Assembly: GCF_907165205.1 (NCBI RefSeq)
Contig: NC_058197.1
Span: 19,367,766-19,431,765 of the forward strand
Source: Coccinella septempunctata
Taxonomy: Eukaryota; Arthropoda; Insecta; Coleoptera; Coccinellidae
Reading direction: 5' to 3'
DNA: 64,000 bases
Part shown: one piece after another, positions 44,301-56,139 of the stretch
Layout of the letters: each line of letters opens with the position of its first letter
Position numbering within the stretch: position 1 is the first letter of the stretch
The notes under the pieces: model-generated
Databases searched by the model: none
Seen by the model: only the letters and a program-made list of their open reading frames with translations
What the model was told of the DNA's origin: nothing
Made by a program: the position numbers and the translations under genes

Positions 44301-45707
44301 CGTCTATGGACGCCAGTACGTCCACGGACGTACGCCACTGGAGCGCATTAAATCTAGAACTCAATCGACTCTCGCCTTCAATTAAATATCGTTCGAGTGC
44401 GGGAATTAAATCAACGTACGGACGACTACGTACAGGTTCACTCTGTTTCGGCGTTCCGATACCTCATCTAGACTTTAAACGTCCCATTCGACAGTTAAAC
44501 TTGTCACTTGTCACTTGTCAACGTCACCTGTCATCAGTGACATTGACGTTTAATGACGTTGACATTGACAGTTGCTCATTCGACGCGTCTTACCTGTTCC
44601 CGACCACACGTATTTCATCAGGAACTGCTCCAGCATGATGAACCACAGCTTGACGCCGAACGTGTGCTCCATGTGCTGCACCAGGATCCTGTAGGCGCTG
44701 CGCAGATGGCTCTGCTCGACCTTGTGCCCGCCGTAGAAGGCGATCTCTTCGGCGTTGGACACGATCCTGCCGTGCACGTGTCTCAGATAGCCCTTCTTCT
44801 CGGCCTCCTGGGCCACCAGCTGTCCGAACCTAGGCGACACCACCCTCAGGATGAGGGCCGAGAGGAACACCACGCCGCTGATGATGACCGGTCCGGTGAC
44901 CAGGTTGGCGTTCCTGGACTTGACCAGGTTGGCTAGGGCGATCGCCATCAGCAAGATGTCGAACATCGGCTTGGTGATCTGGCCGTAGAGGTGGGAGACT
45001 GTTGAGGCCACGGTTTCTATGTCGTCTGTCAAACGTTGGGAGCAGTTGTCCAGACGTCCGTCCAGCACGGTCACCCTATAGTAGCTCTGGTTCTTAAAGT
45101 ATAACCCATAGGAGTGTTCGACCAGTCTGGTGCGGAACTTGAGGGCTATCTTCGATTCCAGGTACCTGATCATGCTGTTGATGAAGGTGGCGGGTACGGC
45201 CACGGCGAACCACTTGGCCAGTTGGATCATGAAGTTCCTAGGCTCCTTCCTGACCGTGTACTTGACGATGGCGCCCTCTAGATTAGCCACGTAGATGCTG
45301 AGGAACGTCCTGAGGAACAGGAATAGGGTGTGGCCGGACAGCAGGGCTATCTCGGCGGTAAAAACCCCCGGTATCATGATCCTCAGCAGCCTGAAGAACT
45401 GGAGGATGAACTTGACGTTCAACGCGGGTATGGCGTTGAGCAGTTTGCTCCTCCTGGTTATGGCCTGTTGGGTCTTGGGGTCGCCGTTGCTCTGTATCAC
45501 GTTCGGCTTGACTAGATTGTTGTTTATGTTGATCTGTTGCTGTTCCTTGTTCGGTCTGTCGTTGAAGTAGCGGTCCACCAGCGGGTAGGCCACTTTGTAA
45601 CCGTAGGTGAACATGACGGCCGCTATGACGGCGCCCGATATGGCCGTCCTGTTGGTCTTGAGGGCGGTCTCGCCCTTCTCCAGGAATTTCGACACTACGG
45701 CCGGCAT
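41334..45707 (-). CDS. ABCD: peroxisomal ABC half-transporter, subfamily D (ABCD1/2 type)
   Basis: Exons in transcription order: 45707-44594, 42624-42292, 42237-41983, 41928-41592 and 41529-41334, giving 744 residues (human ALDP has 745). ABCD proteins dimerise in the peroxisomal membrane and import very-long-chain acyl-CoAs for beta-oxidation. Exon 1 encodes the N-terminal membrane domain (GAVIAAVMFTYGYKVAYP, later LARGE hydrophobic helices) and the EAA-like motif NAEEIAFYGGHKVEQ. The nucleotide-binding domain has Walker A GPNGCGKSS (about 525-533), the PYIPQRPY-type Q-loop region (FYIPQRPYMVIG), signature LSGGEKQRMAIARL (about 621), Walker B YALLDECTSA and the switch TITHRPTLW. The C-terminal helix (LLGKEKDRLDEINRLLG) is a likely coiled coil. 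Intron 1 is about 2 kb. An acceptor at 45841-45840 implies a 5' UTR intron. Confidence 0.96.
42625..44593 (-). other. ABCD intron 1
   Basis: 1,969 bp. It contains the triple GAACTCTATGGG palindrome (43675-43740) and, next to the donor, a TGTCA/TGACA tract at 44500-44575. No coding potential is seen. Confidence 0.7.
43675..43740. repeat. palindrome GAACTCTATGGG / TAGAGTTC, three half-overlapping copies
   Basis: GAACTCTATGGGAACATAGA is followed by GTTCACTCTATGTTCCCATA and then by GAACTCTATGGGAACATAGA again. The same word occurs at 47711-47750 and flanks the small element at 63502. Confidence 0.9.
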
Positions 45708-45839
45708 CTCGACGTTTAGTCGGTTTTTTTTTGCGGGGTTAGAACTGTCACTGGTTTTTTTCAGTCTTTCTTTGGTCTAGCTCGTCGGTTTCTTGCGTAT
45801 TTTGTACGTCATATTCGGGTTGCGTTAGAGGATGACGAT
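45708..45839 (-). other. ABCD 5' UTR exon (inferred)
   Basis: The minus-strand acceptor TTTTTTTTTACAG ends at 45840, 132 bp before the ABCD ATG. The exon contains no in-frame ATG upstream of the start, so it is most simply a 5' UTR exon joined to a distant first exon. Confidence 0.5.
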
Positions 45840-45926
45840 CTGTAAAAAAAAAGATTCCGTTAGGATAGAAATTTGAGTTTCTGTACTCGAAAATTAAACA
45901 AAACAAAACAAAACCTCCAAAAATCT

Positions 45927-46056
45927 AACGAACTGTCAAAATCGTTGGTTGCTATTGGTTACCATGTGACAGACAATCTGTCATCTGTCACACACGCAGT
46001 TGCTAAGAAACGCACAGTTGGTAACCAACGGCAACCAACGATTTTGACAGTTCGTT
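45927..46056. repeat. 130-bp foldback repeat
   Basis: The left arm starts AACGAACTGTCAAAATCGTT and continues GGTTGC.ATTGGTTACCA. The right arm is its reverse complement, ending TTTTGACAGTTCGTT, with about 38 of 42 positions paired. The loop carries CTGTCA/TGACAG words. No target duplication is clear. Confidence 0.85.
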
Positions 46057-46080
46057 CGAGTGACCTACATTTAATCGTTG

Positions 46081-46847
46081 GAGGAAAATTTCAATTATGT
46101 TGGTAATAGCCAATTCCGTAAGATTTTTGAGTTGTGGAATTGAGGTTGGTATCAAAAATAAACACTGCGTCCCATAGAACAATAACATATACGTACACTG
46201 AAAGAAGATATTTTGAATTTTGTACTGTTGTTTATGTTCTTGCTTTGATCGAACAAATCGAGAAGTTGATTGTATAAATATTGGATGATGATTCATTTGC
46301 TCTGGTTCCAGATATTTCTTTAATTCGAATGATTTTCTAGGTTATATTCATAAATATTATTTCTATGCTTAGAACTACAGACATTCCTAGTGATCTTTTG
46401 TGGCCAGATATTTGAGACTTTAGGTCTGCGTTGATGTCAATAATTCTATGATTGACATCCCAGAGTGAGCCTTGACAGCCTTATATTAGTGTTCTGTGGT
46501 TCAGACGCAGCTTAATATCTGGTCACAAGAGATCTTCATTAATTTCTGTAGTTCCAATCACAAAACTGGAATATATAAATATAACCTAGAAAAGTATTCG
46601 AAAAAAAGAAATATTGAAATTTAGAGCATAAATCAGCATTCAAAATTGATGCAATTACGTATTCAATTTGTTCGATTAAATCGAGGACATAAACAGAAGT
46701 ACAACATTCAAATTATCTTCGGTCAGCGCATAGATTCACATATGATAGGTCATAGATCACTATTTATTCACAATACCAACCTAAATTCCGCAACACAAAT
46801 TCTCAACTTATGGGCTGTTACCAACTTAAATTCGACTAATTTTTCCG
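46081..46847. mobile_element. 765-bp foldback element (long imperfect inverted repeat)
   Basis: The left arm (about 46081-46420) and right arm (about 46510-46847) are reverse complements over about 340 bp. Paired landmarks include GGTTGGTAT, GATCGAACAAAT, TTTTCTAGGTTATATTCATA, AACTACAGA, TGTGGCCAGATATT and, at the outer ends, TTGGTAATAGCC versus GGCTGTTACCAA. The centre is a small perfect stem, GATGTCAAT..ATTGACATC (46432-46458). A further fragment of the same family (AATACCAACCTAAATT.CGCAAC) is at about 47779-47802. Confidence 0.85.
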
Positions 46848-47710
46848 CATGAAATATTTCCTACCAATTCCTAACAAATACTGAAATTAAGATTTCCGAA
46901 TAATTTTTTTTCGATAATAACCCGACTTCCCACAGAAACAATAACGAACACGACACGGTAATTTAGAACAGGTAGTTTTTCATCAAGGATTCTCGTTTTC
47001 CTATACTCATAACAATAACATAAAAATTCAATTTCACACGAACATGTAAATTAAATAGGACGAAACTATCTCTGTGAAATTCTGACAAACTTGAGTCATG
47101 AATAATGAATCTCCCAAACCTTTTCGAATTCACCAAACCATCACACTTGTATCGATCGCTAGATAAAATGACGATACAATAGAATATGTATTCACCAGTG
47201 ATAAACTTTGTGCATTTCTGATCACGATTATAATATCTATTGCGCCAGATACACATCTAGTCCTTGAATTAATTATTGTTTCTCCATGAACGATAATGAT
47301 ACACTGATAAAAAATTGAACTTTAGATCGCTTGACCCTTGACGTCTACCCATAACAAACACCAATTCAACTTCGATAATTCCTTAGCTAACTATCGTTAA
47401 GCGTTACTTTGAAGAAAAACTATTTTCCTCTGAAATAAGGCAGGAAAAAGTAGATATCAGATATAGATCATCTAATGGGATCGACGTAAAAACCTGTTGA
47501 CCGAATCATGAAAGAGTAAACACGCTCCTAATTGAAAACAAGCATGAAATTAACGAGAAAAATAATTTTTTCTGCGTGACTACTAATTATGCTCCAACAT
47601 CGATAAAAATTGCTCGGAAATTTTACGATTATATTTTCATGAGCAACTATAATCGTTCAATAAAATTTAAGGATTTAAAAATACTCAAATTCAAAAAAAA
47701 AAAACTATCA

Positions 47711-47750
47711 TTGAACTCTATGGGAGTTCTATGGTTCCCATAGAGTTCAA
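47711..47750. repeat. 40-bp palindrome of the GAACTCTATGGG family
   Basis: TTGAACTCTATGGGA pairs perfectly with TCCCATAGAGTTCAA over a 10-nt spacer. Confidence 0.9.
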
Positions 47751-50700
47751 AGAAAACTATAGATCAGTGTTATGTCCAATACCAACCTAAATTTCGCAAC
47801 TCAAAATGTTACCATGAGATGTCAGGAATTTTGAAGAGAGTATATTTAAAAACGTTTTTTGTAGAGCATTGTTCGACAGATGTTCAACTAACGAGTCTGG
47901 TGGGTTCAACCTGCTGAGACTGGTGGAAAATAGAGAGGTAAACGATTTTTCAAGCTTGAAGAATACGATTTCGTTATGTGCCAGCGAACATAAACCTCAA
48001 ATAATGGTCGAATTATTTCCTGTTTTATACAAGGTCGCTCAACCGTTAAGCAGGCAGATATATTTATGAAGTCGCTATATAGAATTATACCGAGTAATAT
48101 TTTGGAACCACGTTTCCCAAGTCTAGCACGAACACTTTCGAATAAATGACAAATCTACGTTATCGTTGACATGTCAGAGGTGAAAGGTACTAAAATCTGT
48201 GGTTTCGCCAGGGGTGGGTAAGTCCAGGAACGACGATATATGCGAACAGAGAAGAATATGCCAATCTACTAACTCAAGGGTTGATTGATTCTGTGACAAC
48301 GGGACAGTGTATTCAATAATAATCCGAATATCTGTCGAATCTTCACCTTGAAACATCTAATCGATAACTACGTCACTTAATACTACGAATTAATATATTT
48401 CGGTACAGTTTCCTTGACATAAAAAGAACGGTAGTAAAGCGAGCTGTTTGGATAACGAACGAAATCGAAATGTATCCGAAAGGATATGTAAATAAGTCCG
48501 AAACCGAGAATCCTCCTCGGGCCATAAAGAAACTGGTTTTTTATCGTACGTCAGTTCAGCACAAAGTCCCAGATTTCATGCGAAAATGAGTTATGGCCCG
48601 ACGATCGCAGCGTATAGAGAAATTTCGGTTTAATGAGATGCAAATTACCTTCGTCTTCCTCATTTCAGGAGAACGAGGAAAGGCGGTTCTAGGTCACAAG
48701 TATATTCGTTCTTCCACGAAGTAATTTTCTCGAGAATAAGGAATTACTTTACCGCTCACTTGTTAAAAACCATCCAGTTCAGAACCAACGAAGAACAGTT
48801 TCAAATTCTATGCTGCATCGACAATGCCGTTTTAGACATCCCTACCGGAATCGCAACCTTTCTATGACCCGATCACGGTACATAATTCATAGATGCGAAC
48901 GTCAGTGTTTTTTGTTCCATAAACCGAGGTGAACTCCATATAGATTCGGTACCGAAATTATGATTATCGAACCGAACTACATTTTTTATGTAACCGTAAC
49001 CGGCGGGATCAAGGTGCAGCTTTCACATCTCGAAAAAAATTAGATCGCCCATAGAAGATCGTTGCGTCATGCGAGATACACCGTGAATGATGTAAAATTT
49101 GTGGATTTTAATGCGGGGGATTGCGCAGTTTTTCGTTGAGAAACGCTAGATTTGGGCCCGTTCCGTTCGCTAGTTAATTCATCCTTGAGGGCTAGCTCAA
49201 ACGTGAAGTTTGATGGATTTATCTTGAAGTTGACGAGTTTAATCGCGATTCTGTGGCGCGAGGGCATAGTTATGCAACGGTTGTTTATTCGATTAACTTC
49301 TTTCCTTTCGAAGGGTCATTCACGAGACATTTTTTACTACTTATCGGTTCGTTTCTCCAGATAATGACTTCGAGGATGTTCAATATCATTGGAAAATTCT
49401 CGATTATCGAATTTGGACAGCATTTTTCACTCTATGATATATTGTGTTTGACGTTTATCTCTGAAATTATCGGATACCTCACTGGCCCATAGAGATATAA
49501 TATGCATTACTCTCTATGAAGTGAAATGAATCACAGAACATGAAAATTTGGAATCTGGAAAGATAAGAGATTCTCGGGTAGAACAACAGAACGTGCTCAA
49601 TACGATTAGATATATTGAGCCATAAACTGTCGCTTAGAATGCGATAAACAATAGACGAAAAACGGTTACATAGCCAATTGAGGAAGTCGATAATATATAT
49701 TGTGTGAAATTTATAATTCCGACGATGGGATTACTATTGATACAGCCTTATCCTCTTTGCGTGTATCGAAAATGAAACAATGCATCATTTGAATTGTAGA
49801 ATAAATGCAAACTAGCAGGTGTAAAATCGAGGAATGGGAAGTATCGAATTTTTCCCTCCTTTCAAGAACGCACAGAATTATTAAGGCGCATAGAGATAAT
49901 TAATCGCATTTCAAGGTTAATTAGCTACGTTCCGTAGTTAATTCTGTCAGAAATGAACCATAGATAATGCATTATATATTGCGAAAGTCTATTTTCGAAC
50001 GAAAAACCCAAGTTTCCGGGAAAACGCAGGTAATTTTCGAGGTTTTTCTTCCACGCACCGACCAAAGTTCAGGGTGGATCACGTAACATGCGAGCCTAAT
50101 TGAAATGAAACGTGACGATTGATTGAAAATTCAGGTGTTGATGGACGGGCGGAAGTGTAGTCGGTGCCGAGCATAAATAAAGATGAATTTTCTGCGGTAT
50201 TGCGATAAGGAGATTCCCTTACGGAGATCCACAACCCGATTGTCGATGATTCATTAGCATTTCGGCGTTTTTCGACCATGGAATTACGACTGAAAACATC
50301 AGAACATAGAAATATTATCGAAACGTTCTCCTATGGTTTATTCATAGAATTTCGTCACAGAAACCCTCTTGTTCCATAGAATTCGTATACAAACATAAAA
50401 TAATGATCCATAAAACTCTCTCGCTTCGTGCTTTCGAGCTTACTCATCGAATAAAAATCGATAAGGTTACCAACTGACATAAATTTCATACGACTCGCGA
50501 TCGTCATTCTATTCACGAAATCATAATCGATCCGGTGAACTGTTGAAATATGGAAAAGCTTCAGGATAATCGGATTATTCTTCATTCCATTTGCGGCAAT
50601 ATCATTATCTTCTTTTATGGGGCTCGGTGTAATTTCACGGCGATTGGATCGACCTGAAGTTCATTAGTATGAGTGCTTCTACGAGAATATTGCAGAAATT

Positions 50701-51272
50701 TAATGATGATTGAACGGAGATTTCGAGGTGTCAAAATCGACCAGTTGTCCATCAAGAATACACCTGTTAAACATTCTTTTTTAACTCAGTGCTACTTTCC
50801 AGCCGTTCTCTATGTACCTTTCACAGATTTTGTTCATCTCCACTAATTCTATGACCTGTCACGGTTCATTCTTCATTCATAGAAACTAATTTCTGGATTT
50901 TGGTGGCAACTCAAACTGGTTTTCGGTCTCGAACTCTTCTACGGCACTATTTTATTCACTAAACGAGGTAAATGTAACTCTGAACGACCTTCGCCTTCCA
51001 CTCAAATCGCCTATTACAGATAGTCTCACGACTACAGAGAATCCCTCAACATAACAGTCTCAAAACAAATATCTGGGATCTATCCCGACTTTCTAAAAAC
51101 AATGACGGATATCTAGAACATGTAAAGGTTAAACGATTGAGCAACAGATCGTCAAAACACTAACGTTATCTGTGGAAGCGAAAACATAACATCTCTATGA
51201 TCGATATAACCGATCATAGAAATTTTCGCAAATCGAACAACAATGAGTCACGTCTATGTTCTGTTTACTCAC

Positions 51273-51390
51273 CATTTGTTACTCGTGTTGCTTTTAAATC
51301 CTGACGGTCACAGCACTCTGTCCTCACGCCGCGCTTATTTCTACAACGGGACGCTGCCAGCCAGCTAGGATCGCGTTAGCGGCAGGACTG
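51273..51390 (-). promoter_or_regulatory. inferred ABCD promoter and first noncoding exon
   Basis: On the minus strand, a GC-rich stretch ends in AACAAATG|GTGAGTAAA, an excellent splice donor at 51272-51271. TATAAA lies at 51406-51401. Joined to the acceptor at 45840 it would give a 5' UTR with a short upstream frame (ATG at the junction, then ATC GTC ATC CTC TAA). The join over 5.4 kb is inference. Confidence 0.35.
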
Positions 51391-54269
51391 CTGTCGTAAA
51401 TTTATATCGGATTTATCTGGAGGACGACCACGACGCCTGTCATTCTCGTTTATCGGCCGACGCGACGCAAAAGGCGAAAGTGACAGAGGACGACGGCAGC
51501 GTTCGTTTTTTGTCCGTACGGGAGGAACACAGAGCGGGTTCTGCGCCGGGAGTGGGAGGGACAGCACCGGCAGATCTTGCTGCAACGTGTGCCGATCACG
51601 GAGCGGGCTGCTGCTGCAGGGGATCATTGGCGGAGGAGCGAGAGGGCGACGGAGAAGGCCCCCAACGTTAGACGAAAACGTTGAATATTCACAGATATTC
51701 AACTTTCATATTCTATGTTCATCTTCTCGATGGCATGACCACAGAACTGGCCGCACGAGCATCAAGTATCAATAATACTCTATGGTCTAACAGTCTATGG
51801 AATTTTGAGTTCTGTGATCATGTGCCATAGAGGACAACTATCGCTGGATTTCTGTGAACCAATTGCAATTTGAATCATAGATTACTGCAATCTGTGATTT
51901 GAATGACAGCAATAAAACAGTTATTACTAAGACGATAAAACAGTATTCTGTCATAAATTCGTATCTCATTTCTCGATTGTTTCCAATTAGAAACGTCACT
52001 CTCGTATCGAATCGATCGTATGGCGTGAAAAACCTCATTCTCCGTCGCCGCCTATAGCAATCGCATAAATTTGCAAGAAATCGCGAATTTTTATGCGTTA
52101 GCGAGATCGAAGACGTTAATAGGAATCCTTCAATAAGGACGGAGAAACCGAGATAATGGAAAAAAAAGCTCGACAAAACCTCCAAATGGGTTATGACGAA
52201 ATCCGACTTTGTTGCAATACGTTCGACGGTTGTTAAATTTTCTTCTTCGGTTTCTTCGCGAAATAAAACGTTCACGATCCATTCAACTTCTGAAAAGCGT
52301 GTCACCGAAACGTGGGAATCGGAGAAAAGACGCGGGTCTCGATCTCATTCGATATAACCTAGTTGAAGCATCGATGGTCCTTTTGGTCCTCCGAGCCGGA
52401 TCGAAGTTTTTCGATTCATCGGTATCTATGCTCGGTTCACGCTGCCTCGCATAATCCCACATTATCGTCTTGAAGTTATGTAAATACGAATATAATAAAT
52501 TAATATTTCGTCATTGGAGATCGAGAGAGGAAGGTCTGGAGGCCGGTTTCGAGTTGTTGCCGTGTCTCTCACGCGACGAGATCGAGAGGTTTGTTGACTG
52601 ACGAGGATTAAAGATCAGAAAAACTTCCGCATGGAGGAACAATATGACTGAGCTCACAGATAAAGCAATTTTTGAAAGCTGACGTTTCGTCTTTGCATCG
52701 TTACACGACTCTGTGACCATGTGTCATTTAGATGTCACACCGATTCTATGACCCCTCTATGTACCGATAAGACTAGACCACAGAGCACGACGAAACTGAT
52801 GACGCGTTCCACAAATTCAAAAACTTTTTCAGCTACGCCAATTTTTCTTCGCATTAGAAGCTTTCGTACGCCATGGAAGTCACGTTCTCTCCAACTTCAT
52901 CCGCGTCGTGAATACAAAAGGATAATTTTATCCTCACCTAGCACCTTAATAAGGCAAATCTTAATCGCCTTGAGAATGAGTTCGATCTGCCTATTCCCGA
53001 GAGCAATTCTGCAAGATGTTACGTGCCTGTTTCTGATCACGTAGCTGCTTGAGATCGTATCGGGGGTTCCTGGAAAAAAAGTAATGGGTTTAACTGTTCC
53101 GGAGATCTGTGATCTCAAGCTCGACCCAGATCGCTCTGGTACAAGTCACAGAAAAAGATATTACATTATATTTTTAGTGACAGATGTACATAAAACCTAT
53201 AATTCAGCTGGCTCTGAGTCAAGTCTATCTAGTTTTCGAGTAGCCATAGGGCTAAAAGTAAGGGTGGTTGAACACCAGATGTCGCATCGATCTATTTAGT
53301 ACTTTGACGTGCACTTTCAAACGAAATATTGTCATAAATTTGAAATATAAGAGAATTTTCGACTATGCTCAAATACTTTTCAAATTATATCTTCCTTGAT
53401 ATGCAACCCATTGTGATGGGTCAATAACTGGTCATATTTCGCTATCAAAATAATGAGAATCAAATTAAACGTCTCTCTATATGAAACCTGACAGAATAAT
53501 TTGACTTTAATTCACTGATGAAGAAGAAACGAGTGATTTCTTCATTTGCCACGGCATATTGACCCTCCAACAGGTATCTAATCTTGGGAGAATATCGCTT
53601 TACTTAATTTTTTATACGAGATATACGACCCGAGTCATGGCCACCATCGAAACCGGTATGAAATACCACGATATCTATAATTAGAGTTCAGGTACAACTG
53701 TCCCTGAAATCTACCAAAATTTTCGAACGAAACACTGCTGCAAATTACGTTCTGCTCCAGAAGTTCCATTTATAAATCAAAGATCATGTCATATGTCATT
53801 GATATCTTCGTCCCATAGAGTAAATCAAGAGGTGTTTTCTTCTGTGCTCAGTCCCTCAGTCGACAACTCCATCATTTCTCTCGAAAACGTCCGTTCGGCA
53901 AGGAAAAACACCTCACTTTTTGGAGCGACCCTGTATACCGAATTCACGGTCGTTCAGATCATAATTTCAGGACGTCGCTAGATAATCCGCATCGATCTAC
54001 ACCTCTAACTACCGGTACCAACGAATTAATAATCGATGAGACCATTTTTTTTTCGATTTTACGCAACACCTGGTTCGCCGGTACCCGATGGGGTGATTGC
54101 TCAAGGTCGCCGTACGATTCAATTAACGATTTTTTATCGAGCGTAGCGCGACCGATCTTCCGTGATGATTTTAATTAGGTGGAAACCCGATAACGTACCG
54201 AATGACATCACAATTATTAATTTTTCCCGATCCGATACCGAAGATCGCGATTGTACGTTGGCCAAACTG

Positions 54270-54430
54270 CTTCGTAGGCCAATCAGCGCGCCCCGGAGGT
54301 CAGGGGGAGCCTCCCCATTGGCCGGTCGCGATGACGTATGCCCAATTGCCAACCTAAACGTCAAAAATTCGCCCTTGTCTCTCCTATTGTACTTCCGGAG
54401 CTCTGGGAACGTTCGATACGACCGCAATTG
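54270..54430. promoter_or_regulatory. CCAAT/CRE-containing GC-rich patch
   Basis: GCCAATCAG, CCATTGGCC and CCAATTG (CCAAT boxes in both orientations) lie within 90 bp of TGACGTAT (CRE-like) in a GC-rich island. This suggests a promoter or enhancer in an otherwise empty region. Confidence 0.35.
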
Positions 54431-54845
54431 AGATAAATCCGATCGGAAACAAAGTGAATTTCTTCATTAGCTTTCCTCTATCCGCTGGTACGAATCGTTG
54501 AACCTAAGAAAGCGACAATACTTTCGATTTCAAAGCCTCCAAGCGTTCACCTTTTTAGCGTTATGCGTACGGAGTTGTAACATGTTACATTGATGATGAT
54601 GGGTTGTTGTTACTGCACAGCACATAGGCGTGCTACGTTTTCTAGGCGACGGGTTGTCGACCTCGGGCAGAAATTAGAATTATACGCGGAGGTCGATCGA
54701 GATAACGAAATCTACAAGATTCGACCGTGCTATTTCGTAAGCCAACCGAAAAAAAAACGACGAGGATGCATGCATGCAATATCTGATAGCCGGTTTTGGC
54801 CTACGATTTTTAATAACCCACCTCCGAGTCTCGATGCCCTTCATG

Positions 54846-54885
54846 TTAGGTTAGATTTGGGTTAGGTTAGGTTAGATCTAGGTTA
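54846..54885 (+). repeat. short interstitial TTAGG-like repeat
   Basis: GTTAGGTTAGATTTGGGTTA is followed by GGTTAGGTTAGATC. TTAGG is the usual insect telomere unit, but runs of AACCTAACC are common words in insect genomes. Confidence 0.5.
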
Positions 54886-56139
54886 CCAAGTTCCTTTCTT
54901 ATCAAATTTATTCAGATTATTGTTCATATTCCCCATTCGCTGAAAATAAAATGATAAACGTTTCATATATCGAAATATTGATTCAAAAACACGAATGTAA
55001 TGACGGCCCATAACCTATAGAATGCAACAACTTTAAATTGAAAGCTTCAGAATCAGTGTTTTTTTTTTTTGTATAATGCATATCGTAATTCAACAAATTA
55101 ATCGTTATGAAATGTTTTTTCGTAAGGTAGAATACCCCAAATATCGTGTCTGACAAGTTATTTCCCAACATGACATAATATTTGCCATGTATATATATAT
55201 GTATATAGCAATGTCCGATTGCGAAAATAACAAATTCACCAATTCGGGTTCGTTGATTGCGTAATATAAATCATTTTTAATAACGAAACTTTTAATCGTA
55301 CTTCTAATAATTGAATATCAAAAAAAGTAGGTAAAACTTCATTTTTTAGTTTCGAAAATGCGATACACGTGTCATAAACGGCTCGAAACTGAAGAACAAT
55401 CGTTTCCTGCGTCTTACATCGACTTTAATGGAGAATTAAACGGTGGAAAACGCGTCTTTCGATGAAAATCAGTCGTAACTTATAATTTTCTGAGCGACCA
55501 AACCGTTATAGCGCACGAAAAAATTGTGTCTACCTGTATGTTCGTTTTCGAATCCGGTTTGTATGAATTATGCCACTTTAATCGGTTAATTCAAGACTGA
55601 TGTTTCCACATTTTTTTCAACAGCGAAGTTAGCACGATAATGGCGTTCATTATCTTTTTATGTAACATTGTAGGACATGGTAAATTGATATTAGGTAACA
55701 ACCAACACGACATCACCACAGAGGAATCGCAATTTTTCACGAAAATTCGCATATAAACCAAAGTAAATTGTACCAATATAATATTTTCCGCGATCATTAT
55801 ACTTTTTCCCTAACAAAATTTAAATTTTTCATCATCAACACCAAATTGTATAACTATTACCTAATCCAGAAAAATGTAAACTCGATTCATATTTTGTAGT
55901 ACATAATCTCTCATCAATAATTCACCCTGTATATCACTTCAAAAGCGAGCTTAACGCCCTCTGTTATTCACACAACGAACAGAAGCCAGAGATATATCTC
56001 TGACAGAAGACAAAACTGCACAAGAGCAGTTTTCTTCTTTCAACGGAAATAACCGTGATCAACGCAGAGAAGAAGAAAATCAATTTCGATGCTCAAGTTC
56101 TCAACCTCCTCTATGGTTCAAATTGACCTGTCAAAACCT

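Noticed and set aside
44186..44638. 150-codon plus-strand frame in ABCD intron 1
   Set aside because: No homology features, overlaps the TGTCA tract and the ABCD exon on the other strand.
51376..51702. 108-codon minus-strand frame in the GC-rich patch
   Set aside because: Pro/Arg-rich translation of a GC-rich promoter-like island; no domain and no splice support.
51838..52305. 155-codon minus-strand frame in the gene-poor region
   Set aside because: Hydrophobic patches but no recognisable family, no splice sites in phase, and no codon-use signal distinguishing it from neighbouring DNA.
54846..54885. TTAGG-like run as a former telomere end or fusion point
   Set aside because: Only a few interrupted units; AACCTAACC words are common near insect genes and also occur at about 6460 and 63715.
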